Below are positions 1 through 10,400 of a DNA stretch of 30,227 bases, in pieces; positions within the stretch are counted from its first letter, which is position 1; the number at the start of each line of letters is the position of its first letter. Made by a program: the position numbers and the translations under genes. Under the pieces are notes generated by a model. It saw nothing but the letters and a program-made list of their open reading frames with translations, made no database searches and had not been told where the DNA came from. This DNA is from Gryganskiella cystojenkinii (Eukaryota > Mortierellomycota > Mortierellomycetes > Mortierellales > Mortierellaceae): positions 2,645-32,871 of the forward strand of contig JAAAIG010000404.1 of assembly GCA_015852425.1 (NCBI GenBank). The letters are read 5' to 3'.

Positions 1-1413
1 GCTGTTTCCATCCTTGCTTTCTAAACTTGAATGATCCGCATCCGTTAACCGTGCCATGGCTTCTGCATTGTCCATCAAAGCCCAAGAGAACAGAGCAGGA
101 TCCACTCCGACCTAAATAAAAAATGATTGTGAACACAGAGGTGCAATGATGACATGCGGGAGATTTTTTGTGAGTACTTTTTCCTTCTTGTACCTCGGTG
201 TGACCAAGAAAAGCAGGTCTCTCCGTCAATGGGAAACACCTGTTGGCATGTTGTTGGGAAGAATAGACATGCGAGACGAAAAACGCAACAATTGTGGACC
301 CTTTCCGTGCTGTCCCCGACAGCGCTTGCATCGATCAATTGCCCTTGAACTCGAGTCTCGAGACCATTGAGCGAATTCCCTCGAAAGGTAAACAAGAAAA
401 TTGACTCTTTCCTGATATTCCATATCCAGCCGCTCGCAAAGACCATGTCCTGTGGCTCTTCGAATATCGCTTTGGCGTTATTGCCGATAACCACCTCCCA
501 AAGTTTGTTGACCCTTTTTCCATGCTTGCTGATCTAATCCGAGGCTGACCGACATGCCATCCCAGGTCCACAAGTCCACTGAAAACGTGCAAGAAACAAG
601 GGAATCAAAATGACAGGAACAAAAAAAAAACCTCACCTCTGACCATCCACCAACTCCATCTGCAACACCGAGTGCGACTCTGCTGGGTGTTGAAACATGA
701 AAGAACGCATCCTCTCCTGCATCGACTTTTCCAGCCCGAAGTTTTTGTTTCCACCATTTCGCCTTGTCCCCGCCATCTTCTTCCTCGGAAGCTTCGGATG
801 CTGACGACGACCCCGAGGTTGGGAAGGGCGGTCTCCTGGGCGGGAAGGCTCTCCGTTCTTGAGTACGAGACTTTGGATGCCAAGATGCGGCCAAAAGATA
901 GTTGAAAGCTACTGCAGATCCCGGTAATGGCGCCGTCGTTGTCGTCGTTCCCGAGGCAGTAGCGGCGGCAGCGGCAGTAGTGGTCCCCGGAGATTCGGCT
1001 GTGACAGAATTAGACGCTTCCGCTCCTTTGGTTTGTTTCTGTTTTCCAGAAAGAGGAGACGGTGGCGGTTGAATATTTTCCTGCTGTTGTTGTTGTTGCT
1101 GTTGAAATGATGTTGCTGAAGTATGAACATGACATGCTCCACTGGACCCTGAACCGGTGGCTGTAGGTGAGGGCAAGGGTGATAATGCAGCAGCGGACAG
1201 TGGCGAGGACAAGTCAAGTGAAGAGAGTGCGTTGGGAGGAGTGGTGGTGAGGAGAAGCTGAGGAGCAATAGTGATGTAACGTTGCATGTGGACCGAGTTG
1301 ACGAATGGTTTTGTGATCCAGTGGGTTATCCTTTGGGATGCTGCGGTGCTGTAGACTGCGACCAGGCGCGAGGGAGTCATCCCGAAGGGACGGGCTGCGT
1401 TCCGGCCCAGCAT
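1..1413 (-). CDS. PTC7: Ptc7-like PP2C-type mitochondrial protein phosphatase, 5' part (runs off the left edge)
   Basis: Two exons are visible: 1413-637 (259 codons, phase 0) and 111-1 (37 codons, continuing beyond the window), separated by a GT-AG intron at 636-112. Exon 1 ends with GEDAFFHVS followed by VALGVADGVGGWSE. Exon 2 continues VGVDPALFSWALMDNA. Joined, this is the hallmark N-terminal block of the Ptc7/PPTC7 phosphatases, including the metal-binding Asp of ADGVGGW. Known role: a Mn/Mg-dependent Ser/Thr phosphatase acting in mitochondria, for example on coenzyme Q biosynthesis proteins. The first ~200 residues are a low-complexity extension rich in Ser, Thr, Ala and Pro, with an eight-Gln run near residue 105 and a basic N-terminus (MLGRNAARPF), consistent with a mitochondrial presequence. 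The start is the first in-frame ATG. The catalytic C-terminal half lies outside the window. Confidence 0.9.
112..636 (-). other. Intron 1 of the PTC7 homologue (525 nt)
   Basis: The donor is CAGAG|GTGAGG, directly after the codons for WSE. The acceptor is TTTATTTAG|GTCGGAG, which restores VGVDPALF. At 525 nt it is clearly longer than the other introns here (67-329 nt). If it were retained, the frame would continue for about 52 codons and stop at 478, giving a truncated phosphatase. No RNA gene or conserved ORF was recognised in it. Confidence 0.8.
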
Positions 1414-1506
1414 GAAAGGGAATTGATTTGCGATGGGGGGATGGGTGGAGTTGATTAGATTTGGATCAACAAAAGAGAAGGTGAAAAAGGAGGCGGTGGA
1501 TTGGGA

Positions 1507-1547
1507 GACAGAGAGAGACAGAGAGAGACAGGGAGAGAGACAAAAGA
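1507..1547. repeat. GACAGAGA-type microsatellite
   Basis: A purine-rich simple repeat made of several imperfect copies of an 8-base GACAGAGA unit. It lies about 100 bp upstream of the PTC7 start codon, so in the phosphatase promoter it reads as a CT-rich tract. Confidence 0.8.
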
Positions 1548-2018
1548 ATGAGAAAGTAAAAAAAGAATGGCAAATAGAAAAAATAATAAAAGACGTCTCA
1601 TTCCATTTATTTTATTTGTCTCTTATGCGCTTTCTCTTTCTTCCCTTTTTCAGTTTTGACAAAACAACAGCCACTTCATGCACATTCTTTTCTTTTTTTT
1701 TTTCCTTTTGGCATCCTTCTTCACAATGACAATCAGGCCAAGAAAAAAAATAATTCTTTAGCCCTTTCGGTGTTCTCCTTCTCCGTTTGAACACACAGAC
1801 CTACAAACCACTTTCCTCTCTGCCCACCCTTCTTCCCGCGCTGAGGACTTTTTTTTTTTTGCTAGTTACGTTTGACTGAACAAATTTTTCCCCCATTGCC
1901 AGAAAGCCTTGAATCTTAGATTTGACGTTCCTCCTGTGTGTGCGGATTGCCTTGGAACACGTCTGCATATTCCCATTACCGCAAATCCAACAATTCTCTC
2001 TAAAAACAACAATTGAAA

Positions 2019-2111
2019 ATGCCACCAACACCTGCAGTCTTCCCGTTCGGGGCAAATCTACCGGTTGGAGTCTTCGTCTGCAAAGAGGACTTGGTTGGCG
2101 ATACAGTTTAA
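2019..2111 (+). CDS. Possible 30-residue small ORF
   Basis: An ATG in an A-rich context (TTGAAAATGCC) opens a 30-codon frame that ends in TAA and encodes MPPTPAVFPFGANLPVGVFV followed by ten more residues. Its codons are more gene-like (mixed, C-ending) than the surrounding homopolymer-rich DNA. It is preceded by an A-rich leader resembling fungal 5' UTRs. No family was recognised. It could be a short peptide gene, an upstream ORF, an exon of an undetected transcript or chance. Only expression or conservation would decide. Confidence 0.15.
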   Translation: MPPTPAVFPFGANLPVGVFVCKEDLVGDTV

Positions 2112-4569
2112 GCATAAGGGCTATTTTCAAAACAAAAGTAGTAGGTACCAGGTCAGAGCAAGCCTTTTTGACTGTCGATTCATTTAGGTTTGTTTTTTGT
2201 AGTGATCTGGATTATGATGCATCCTCCTTTATTGGGGGAGTTTTTTGTCGGAAAAACGCGCACGCGTGTACGTTCCAAAAGACCCTTGCAGGCCAGCATA
2301 TCCTCGAATCACTGGTCCGTGGACTCTTTTTTTATGCTTGATTGTTTGATCGTGGTTTGTTTTGTTTCCCAAGGATCAATGCAGGGGTGGCCATTTTCGA
2401 TATGTTCTTTGGCATATTACAATTCTGCAACGAGCTGATTCATCTACATGCTTCATTCATTCATTCATGGCGAGTTGGTGACATTTCAGAGAATGGCGGG
2501 AACGAGCTGCTGTGCTTTGATTTTTTTGACTTTTGAGGAAAAAAGAGTTCTGCAAGAAATACAGAACAAATAATACCCCCATCCGTCCTCCCGCCAATTT
2601 TTTTGTTTTTGTTTTGTCGTTGTTCGTTGTCGTTGCTTTCATCTGCCTTTATGTCCCCTCCCCCTTTCCTTCCGGGAACAAACATATGGCGCACAGAGTC
2701 CAATCTGGCGGAGTCAAACGAACTTATAGAAAGAAAAAAACGCCTCCATCCCATCGATACCATCGGCAAAAAAGTCAAATTAAGAAATTCGCAGAAAACC
2801 AAATCTTTCTGTCAATGTTCCCAGATCCAGTCCACAAGTGAATTCCCACTGTCCCCGCTTGTTGGTTCCTTTCCCTTACAGCGACTTTTTTTTTTTTAAA
2901 AAAAAAACTCGCCGTTGGTCCTCTAACCTGCCCCGCGAAGGAACAAGAAATAGAAATATTGTTTGTCAAGAATTCTGTTCCCCCGTCCTTCCTGTTGAAT
3001 CAAGAAAAGATGCTTAGAAACGAAATGAATCCAGTGGAACTAGACGTCGAATCATCCAAATATTTTATGCGAAGGAGGTTTAAATAAAACGCGGCAAAGA
3101 AGATGACAGGACAAAGCGAGTCCTTTTCCCGCGTACGTTTCATCGGAACCAAAAAAAAAAACAGTTTTTTACCTTGTCACCCTTGTTTCCTTAATCTCGC
3201 CCGTTCTTTTACCCCCACCCACACTCCCCACTGGCCGGCCAGGTCTTTTGTTGTCATCGAAATCCTTTTAAAAGGCGTCTCATCTCGCAAATCGACTTCC
3301 GTTCGACCCTTTTCCGCTCTTCCCTCTCTTTTTCTTCTTTTCTTAATTCCACTTGTCATTCCCGCCCTTTTTTCTTTCCCCTCGATCTCTTTTTCACAAC
3401 TTGCACTCGCAGTTATCCCCTATCGACAGACAGAGAGAGTCTACATTGATTCACCCTTCATTATCCTCACCCTCACAGACCACAGGACCATAGGACACTC
3501 CAAAAGAACCCCTGTTTCCTCCTTCGTCATATTTTGTTCTTTACCCTCGATCTCGTTACGTACTTCTCAGCTCCTACTTCTGACCTCTTTCAGTCGTCTT
3601 TTCGGTCCTCGGAGCAAACTAATTGACCAAGCGAGGTAAGGGAGGGCCATCACTCTCATCACCAGCCTTATCGATAATTTCTGCTGGGAAAAAAATGATA
3701 TGCAGACAGACGGAGATGCATCAAAATGTAGTTGATCAATCGCTCAATGAATCATCAATTCGACTGCATGTGCACAGCACATCAGAGAAAAAAGAAGAAA
3801 GGAAGAGAACAAAAAAAAAATCACAAGGTCACAACTTTTCTTTCGGCCCGGATAGGATACCGAAAAGAAGCAAAGTACCCTTTACTCTCGTTTTCGCGCC
3901 AATTTTTTACACATCGTTCACTGTGCGGGACGTATCTTGGGACAGTCGGACACGTATAACAAAAGCCAAGCAAAGGGGGAATGTGGGAAGGGAGGATGGT
4001 TCCAACTTTTCTCGGGGAACGAGGGGCAAAGAACACAACTACCTGGAGGAAAACAGAGACGGGAAAGAGAAGGTTGATTTCTTTTTGAAAATGCGACTGT
4101 TTTTTTTGGTCTCTTGGAGCGTCTGGGTTGCAATTTGGTTTTTGCTTTCCGGCTTTTTGATTGCAACCCTCGTTTTTCCTCTGCCTTTCCTCTACCTTTC
4201 CCATTTCGATGTCTTTGAGTTGTTGTTTTTTTTTGTATTGAGAGGGAGTGCGAACTTTTATATGGTTTTGGCATCCGACCCACCAGGTTTCTCTTCGTTC
4301 AATTTCCTCGCCTATCCCCTTTCCTGGCGTCGAACACAGCCTGATGAACCGGTGTAGCCATTCTAAACTTTCCAGCTTCCAAACTCCTTTCCCAGTACAC
4401 AGGAAAGAAGAATCGCCGAATTTGCTTTATGTGGTTTCTACGACCATGTGCAATGTTGTAGTCTTCTGTGTGTTTTGTTCGTGGATAAGAGAAAAAAATT
4501 CAATCCAATGTGGCAGTGCATTTGTCGCCATGGCCGCCTTGGCCCCCATGTCCAACCTGGAGGTCCGAG

Positions 4570-4586
4570 ACGCGAACGCTTCGCGT
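4570..4586. repeat. Short inverted repeat (7 bp arms, 3 nt loop)
   Basis: The arms ACGCGAA and TTCGCGT surround CGC. This is GC-richer than its T-rich surroundings and sits about 580 bp upstream of the next start codon. Function unknown; a regulator site is possible. Confidence 0.5.
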
Positions 4587-4917
4587 TTAGTTTTTGTGTT
4601 TGCTTTAGTTTGCTTGTGCTTGTGCTTTGTTTTTGTTTGTTTCTCTTCTACCTTCCTACAGTACGACGTTCGATTGCCCCCCGCTTTGGCTTCAAATGGC
4701 TTTCGCTCTGTCATTGCTCTCAATTTTTTTTTTTTGTTTTTTGTGTTGCCCCCTACTTGATTTCTTCGATCTTTCTTCGTGGACAAATCTGCGTGTTTTT
4801 TTTTTACGTTGAGTTTGTACGTTGACTGTTTTGTGTTTCCTGCATCTGGGAGAATAGGGAACGTGGTGTCCCACCAGCTTATTATTTACCCCTCGTTTAT
4901 GCCAACCTCCCCGTGTG

Positions 4918-4943
4918 ACATAGGGTTCGAAAGAACCCTATGT
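4918..4943. repeat. Perfect 11 bp inverted repeat with GAAA centre
   Basis: The left arm ACATAGGGTTC (4918-4928) is the exact reverse complement of the right arm GAACCCTATGT (4933-4943), separated by GAAA. It lies about 100 bp upstream of the TATA box at 5044, so it is probably upstream of the transcription start and acts, if at all, as DNA. As RNA it would form an 11 bp stem with a GNRA-type loop. It is not a transcription terminator in a fungal nuclear genome. Confidence 0.75.
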
Positions 4944-5043
4944 AAATGGCATTTTCTTCAGGCGTGCACAGCCCAATTGCTAGTTAGCTCCCGGTTGACA
5001 TTCCATGCTGGCGCTGGCTCTGGCTATGCTAGATGTTTTTTGC

Positions 5044-5050
5044 TATAAAA
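5044..5050 (+). promoter_or_regulatory. TATA box of the 655-residue gene
   Basis: TATAAAA lies 97 bp upstream of the ATG at 5147 and is followed by a C/T-rich stretch and an A/C-rich leader typical of fungal promoters. Its position argues that the in-frame ATG at 5033 lies outside the transcript. Confidence 0.7.
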
Positions 5051-5146
5051 ACTTGGAACCCTTCGGTGCCTTCCCCACTTTCATCAACTCTGTTTTCTCT
5101 TTCTCTCTTACGATCAAACACCCACCCACAACACAACATTTCGACA

Positions 5147-7114
5147 ATGGCAACTTTAACACTCCTTTACTCCTCCGTCGATAGTTTCCCTCCTTCCTTT
5201 TACCCTTCAATGGATGACGATCATCCTATGGACGAGGTCGATCAAGACCCCTTCGATGAGGAGGACGAAGACGAGGACCAAGAGGTCAATCAAGAACTCG
5301 ATCCAGTCGCGCTGGCCGCTGCTGTTACTCAAGTGCCCGCTCCAATTGTTCCTCCCCAACAAGGTCCCAATAGTATACCTCGTGCCGCTCAAGCGGTCAT
5401 GTCGACTCCCGAGTTGGTTCTTGCTATCATTCGACATCTCGATCCGATCGCCTATCCATTTGCCCAGAATATCAACCGGCTCTGGTCTGATGTGATTCGA
5501 GCCGAAGAGATGACGTTCCGTCGCTCGACCGCGATCATGGGTAGTCATTTCGTAAGCCGCCCTCGCGTCGTTTACGTGCTGACCGCATTCGTGCTTCAGT
5601 ACCCTCCGCTCACACAAGATGGGATTGATCCGTTGGGGGAACGTAAACCAGGTCGAGACAACTATCAGTTTGTGTTTTCTTGCCAGGCCGGACGTTCCCA
5701 GAGTATGGACAGTAGTGGAACCAGTGGGAGCAGTGGTCGTGAACTAGGAAGCAGTGGGAGTAACGGTGAGGGTAGCGGATTTGTAGGAGCAGTGGGAGGA
5801 GCGCCAGCTGCCGCCGGTTCAACTCAGCAACAGCAGCCGCAACTTCAACAACAGAGCCATATCCATTTCCACGGCGAGAGTGTCAGTAGCGGTGGCATTG
5901 GTAGTCAGCAGCACTATCATCAGCACCACCTTCATCTCCATCATCATCGAAACCACGAACCGGGTCATGAAAACGCATTGGATGCTCCGTCGTTGCAAGC
6001 ACTTGGTCATACGTTCCAGTCCTCGGCGATTATCCCCAACATCTTTATGCGCTCTGCAGTCCCGCCTCGCAATTCTGGCAACAACTCCTCCAACCCTCAA
6101 GATCCTTCTTCACCTCTACCACCGCCAATGCCGTTTGTCAACTCTGTCACGAGCTCGACCACGACCACGACCGCAACCACGATGACTGCCACCACGGCCA
6201 CCGTCGCCAACACGATGGATGTCCCCATAGGCCTTCACCAGTCCCCATCGATTGTGTCGCCAGACCAACTCGGTCTTCAAGAATCCTTGACTTTACAATC
6301 CACGTCGTTCTCGTCCTCGACCTCATCCACGGGTTATCACCCCCATCTGCGTTCACCCAGGGTACGCGTGGTTCCTTGCCCCTATGATTACGGCTCTGAG
6401 AGTTCATCCTCAATGTCCTATGAGGACAACTCTTCGTTCTTATCGAACACCAGCCCCAGGTTTGGCCCTGGAGCAATGAACGAACACAACCGCCAGGGTA
6501 CGACATCTTCCACGACCACGACAATGACCGCGTCCAGTAGTGGTGGTAGTGGTGGAAGTGGACATAACAGTGGCGGCAGTAGTGGGTCCGGTTCCTTTAG
6601 CGAGTTCCAAGAAAGTATCGCCTCCACAAACTCGTCCATGTCTGTATCACAGTCTGCGACCAGTATCGGTACTATGTCTTCTTCTTCTTCGGTCGCTACT
6701 GCTGTGCCTATGCCCCGACAACTACAACAACAACGACCACAACAATCTCAAGAACCTCTGCATTCACAGATGCAACACACAGGTACAGGGTCCAGCAGCA
6801 CCTCAACCGTGTCCTCGAACCCGTCTCGACACTGGAATGTCTCGATGCAATCGTTCTTTTTCCAACAAGCTGGCTATAACGCGATGGTCCGAGCCTGCAA
6901 TAACCTGTTGAGGTCGACTGCGGGTCGAGGTTGCATTTTGTTGGAACGTCAAGAGTCCTGTCGGATCGTTTGGAATGATGAAAAGAGACTGGAGTATATC
7001 TGGACCGTGACACCATCCTTGATGGATCGAACCAATCCTAATTATGTAGAACAAGACTATGCACCTGATGAAGAAGAGGACGACGAGGAGGACTATGAAG
7101 AGTTTAATGAGTAG
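5147..7114 (+). CDS. Low-complexity protein with weak F-box-like segment (655 residues)
   Basis: Intron-free frame. The ATG at 5147 (CGACAATGGC) is chosen because the TATA box at 5044 excludes the earlier in-frame ATG at 5033. Residues 22-52 are very acidic. Residues about 84-122 (MSTPELVLAIIRHLDP, then LWSDVIRAEE) resemble a fungal F-box-like motif but lack the usual Leu-Pro start. After about residue 130 follows a long disordered middle: Ser/Gly-rich, Gln-rich, a His-rich block around 238-275, then Thr- and Ser-rich runs. The last ~90 residues look folded and probably conserved (SFFFQQAGYNAMVRACNNLL, then ESCRIVWNDEKRLEYIW) and end in an acidic tail. If the F-box reading is right it would be an SCF substrate adaptor. 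No specific function can be assigned. Poly(A) signals follow at 7166 and 7179. Confidence 0.75.
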   Translation: MATLTLLYSSVDSFPPSFYPSMDDDHPMDEVDQDPFDEEDEDEDQEVNQELDPVALAAAVTQVPAPIVPPQQGPNSIPRAAQAVMSTPELVLAIIRHLDPIAYPFAQNINRLWSDVIRAEEMTFRRSTAIMGSHFVSRPRVVYVLTAFVLQYPPLTQDGIDPLGERKPGRDNYQFVFSCQAGRSQSMDSSGTSGSSGRELGSSGSNGEGSGFVGAVGGAPAAAGSTQQQQPQLQQQSHIHFHGESVSSGGIGSQQHYHQHHLHLHHHRNHEPGHENALDAPSLQALGHTFQSSAIIPNIFMRSAVPPRNSGNNSSNPQDPSSPLPPPMPFVNSVTSSTTTTTATTMTATTATVANTMDVPIGLHQSPSIVSPDQLGLQESLTLQSTSFSSSTSSTGYHPHLRSPRVRVVPCPYDYGSESSSSMSYEDNSSFLSNTSPRFGPGAMNEHNRQGTTSSTTTTMTASSSGGSGGSGHNSGGSSGSGSFSEFQESIASTNSSMSVSQSATSIGTMSSSSSVATAVPMPRQLQQQRPQQSQEPLHSQMQHTGTGSSSTSTVSSNPSRHWNVSMQSFFFQQAGYNAMVRACNNLLRSTAGRGCILLERQESCRIVWNDEKRLEYIWTVTPSLMDRTNPNYVEQDYAPDEEEDDEEDYEEFNE

Positions 7115-7165
7115 TATGGAAGAATGGGGCCATAACATAAATAATCCCCACTTATTTTCCTTAGG

Positions 7166-7184
7166 AATAAAAATCCGTAATAAA
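7166..7184 (+). terminator. Polyadenylation signals of the 655-residue gene
   Basis: Two AATAAA hexamers, at 7166-7171 and 7179-7184, lie 52-65 nt after the stop codon at 7114, a normal distance for a fungal 3' end. Confidence 0.6.
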
Positions 7185-7433
7185 ATATCAATTGACGTTT
7201 TTTGAGCCTGCATTGCCCAACACAATGATTTGATGATGATTAGATTGTGCAGATGTGGTCTGTGTCCTGAAACGTGGAAAGAGAGCACTTTGGGCTGTGC
7301 ACACGGTTCTCAGTCCACCTTTTTCCACCCTTTGTTTTGTTTGCTCTCTTCTCCTTTTTCCTTCTTTGTTTCTCTTCCACAAAACACAGAACACAAAAAA
7401 CAACGACAGGATTCACATTACGCTTCTTGCGTC

Positions 7434-10400
7434 ATGGACACCCCACCACCTTCACAGCCGAATGACCACCATCCATCCTCAACTACTTTACACAGCCCTC
7501 ATTCCTCACTTCTCCCACAACTGCATCTCATTGACGAGGAGAAAAACTTTAGGCAAGGGTTTTCCTTGGCTTCTCTTTCCTGCACACAAAAAAAAAATTA
7601 CTCCGAAAGAGAGAGAGGCTCTCATTATCATTTTTTGCCCACGGTCCTCACTCTCAGCATAGCCTCATAGAGTTCCCAGGGTTGTCCTTCGTTTTTTGCC
7701 GGTGAAACCAACTCGCGGACTCTCATTACCCTTTTTTTGAATTCCTCAATCGACTTTTGTGATTGCGACGTCCAAACCATTTTTTTTTCTACTTTCAAAT
7801 TCAATAAGCACTGCCACATAGACGGTTTATGCCTACGTCCTTTGAACTAACTATCATCATTCCCCCCCCTCTCTCAACCAGTCAAGAGCTCTCGACGTAT
7901 ATCGATCAAAAATGGAATCTCAAGGATGCAGGATTCAACTACAACCTGTTGGCCGTCTTTGGAAGCCAGAGTACTGGCAAGAGTAAGAAATTTAACACTT
8001 GGACTATCAACCACCTGCACACTTTCCTTGTCACGCATGCGTCATTATGATGCTCCTCCCACTATTTTTTTTTTCTCTCACTCACTCTCTCTCTCTCTCT
8101 TTCTCTAGGCACACTACTGAATCGACTCTTTGGAACCAACTTTGATGTCATGTCGGAATCCTCGAGGCAACAGACCACCAAGGGTATCTGGATCAGTAAA
8201 GGCGAAGGGATGAAGGTCCTGATCATGGACGTAGAAGGAACCGATGGTCGAGAACGGGGCGAGGATCAGGATTTCGAACGCAAGAGTGCGCTCTTCTCGC
8301 TCGCGACCTCTGAGGTCCTCATCGTCAACATGTGGGAGCACCAAGTTGGGCTCTACAACGGCGCCAATATGGGTTTACTCAAGACGGTCTTTGAAGTCAA
8401 CCTTCAGCTCTTTGGAAGCAATCGAGGGTAAGAATGACTAGTCCAAACTGCCTAAATGCCCAGCAGCTGACGGTTGTTTTTATGAGACAAGAAAACGTGT
8501 CATCATGTGGTGGTGGCTCGAAATTGAGGGATCAAAATGGCTGGCTGACGCGTCGTTCTCTTTCGTTCTTTTCTCTCTAACCTCACGAAATCCGAAACCT
8601 TTTTAGAAAAGAGAAAACGCTACTCCTGTTTGTGATTCGAGATCATGTTGGGGCGACACCTCTGGCCAATCTCTCCGACACACTTAAATCAGATCTGGAT
8701 AGGATATGGCAAGGACTATCGAAGGTGAACGACAGAAGAAGGCGACGATTGCTGGCTGACTCTATTTCAAAGGCAGTATGTGCTATCCAAGCTAACAAAC
8801 GCACTATTCTTGAAAACTATGGTCCAAAAAAAAAAAAAAATAGCCCGAGGGACTCGAAAACTGTAAGATTACAGATTATTTCGATTTCGTCTTTACAACA
8901 TTGGCGCACAAGTTACTCCAGCCCGAAAAGTTTGAAGACGACGTAGATCAGCTGCGACTGAGGTATTAAAGGGAGAAGGAACACTATGAATGCGGAATAC
9001 GGCACTGGCCTGGATATGCACAAGGGCACTAATGCTTCCAATCATCGAAAATCCTCTAAATTAGGTTTACTGAGCGGTCCAATCCAGACTATGTGTTCAA
9101 ACCTCAGTACTCAAAACGTGTCCCTGTCGATGGTCTTCATGTCTATGCAGAGTCGATTTGGGAAAAGATCATGACTAACAAAGACCTGGATTTACCAACC
9201 CAGCAGGAACTATTGGCTCAATTCCGATGTGATGAGATTGCGAATCTGGCTTTTTCGACGTTCAAGGATTCGATAAAGGGTTTCCGTCATCCGATCGAGT
9301 CTGGTCATTTGGTTGAGGATCTTGGTCCCACGATGAAACAAATCCGAGATATCGCTATTAGTAAGGGCGGAACCTCTCAATTTTCTCAGCATAAATGTGG
9401 GTCTACCACCACCATGGATGCTGACATTTTTGGTTTACTTATCGCTTTTTCTGACTGTTAGAATCCTTTGACAAGGACGCGTCAAGATACCACTCTGAGG
9501 TCTACAAGAAGAAACGAGCCGAGGTTTTGACAAAGGCCAACTCGATGCTGGAATCCTTCTTTGTTGGTCAACTCAAAAACCTGCACAAGAAGGCCGTTGG
9601 TCAGTTCTCGTCCGAGTTACAACAATCTCTTAAAAAAGAAGGTGCCGAGTTTGGAGCCGTATCTGCCACGGCCAAACAGAATGCCATTACTTTTTTCTTG
9701 ACCGGTGCCAAGGCCATCAAATTGGACGAGACCGATTGGGAATACGAAGAGGAGCAATTTCAATTGGATCAGGATTTACAAGAGTTTGCGGCGACTCAAC
9801 GAGAGAAGGAGCTGAGCAAGATGTTGACTGGCTTAGAGAAACAGATCAAGAAGGAGCTTGAGGAACCCGTCAAGTTAGCCTTGGATCACCCAGGACCAAG
9901 TATGTGGGGACGTATCATCACCGCGTACCATCAGTCCATGTCTGGAGCCGGGACGCTATTCGACAAAAAGGCCAAGACTTTTGAGCTAGGTCAGGAGGAG
10001 CAACAAGCACTCGAAGATAACCTTAAGAGACAAGGATGGGTCCTGTTGACGATGAAGGTCCAAGAAGAATCTGTCGATGGATTGATGCTCTACAAGCTGT
10101 TGAACCGGTTCGAGGAAAAGTTTCAACGAGACGAGCGAGGTCTTCCTCGGGTCTGGAAACCGGACGATGATATCGATACGCCCTTTCGCAAAGCGCGCGA
10201 TGAGGTAAAGAATTCAGTTGTTACACTAATGGACTCACTTTTTTTATGATTGCAGTTTGCAAGCAGCAGTTTTGATATCTAATACATGCGTTTTTTTATA
10301 GACTCTGGGGTTAATCCCTTTGTATTCCAACATCAATAACCTGGACCCTGCTACGGGCGAGGAGTTTACACTCGAATCTACAGACGATTTCGATTTCGAC

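Larger units (their letters stand above)
1414..5043. other. Long gene-poor intergenic region (about 3.6 kb)
   Basis: No convincing protein gene was found. The sequence is rich in poly-T/poly-A runs and C/T-rich blocks, so the open frames in it are compositional. Items worth noting: a GACAGAGA microsatellite at 1507-1547; a short ORF at 2019-2111; a C/T-rich block at about 3240-3633 that ends in a good splice-donor string (GCGAG|GTAAGG at 3634); a pyrimidine-tract acceptor-like site (CCTACAG) near 4660; and two inverted repeats at 4570-4586 and 4918-4943. The C/T-rich block could be promoter or untranslated leader of the downstream gene; this is inference. Confidence 0.6.

Noticed and set aside
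3103..3639. 178-codon open frame on the + strand
   Set aside because: Phe/Leu/Ser/Pro composition from pyrimidine-rich DNA, no domain, and it ends in splice-donor-like sequence. More likely promoter or leader.
4918..4943. Hairpin as an intrinsic terminator
   Set aside because: Nuclear fungal genes do not end this way, and the element lies upstream of a promoter with no gene ending before it.
5033..5146. Upstream in-frame ATG at 5033 as the start of the 655-residue protein
   Set aside because: The TATA box at 5044-5050 lies downstream of it, and the 38 extra codons are promoter-like C/T-rich sequence. The ATG at 5147 has the better context.
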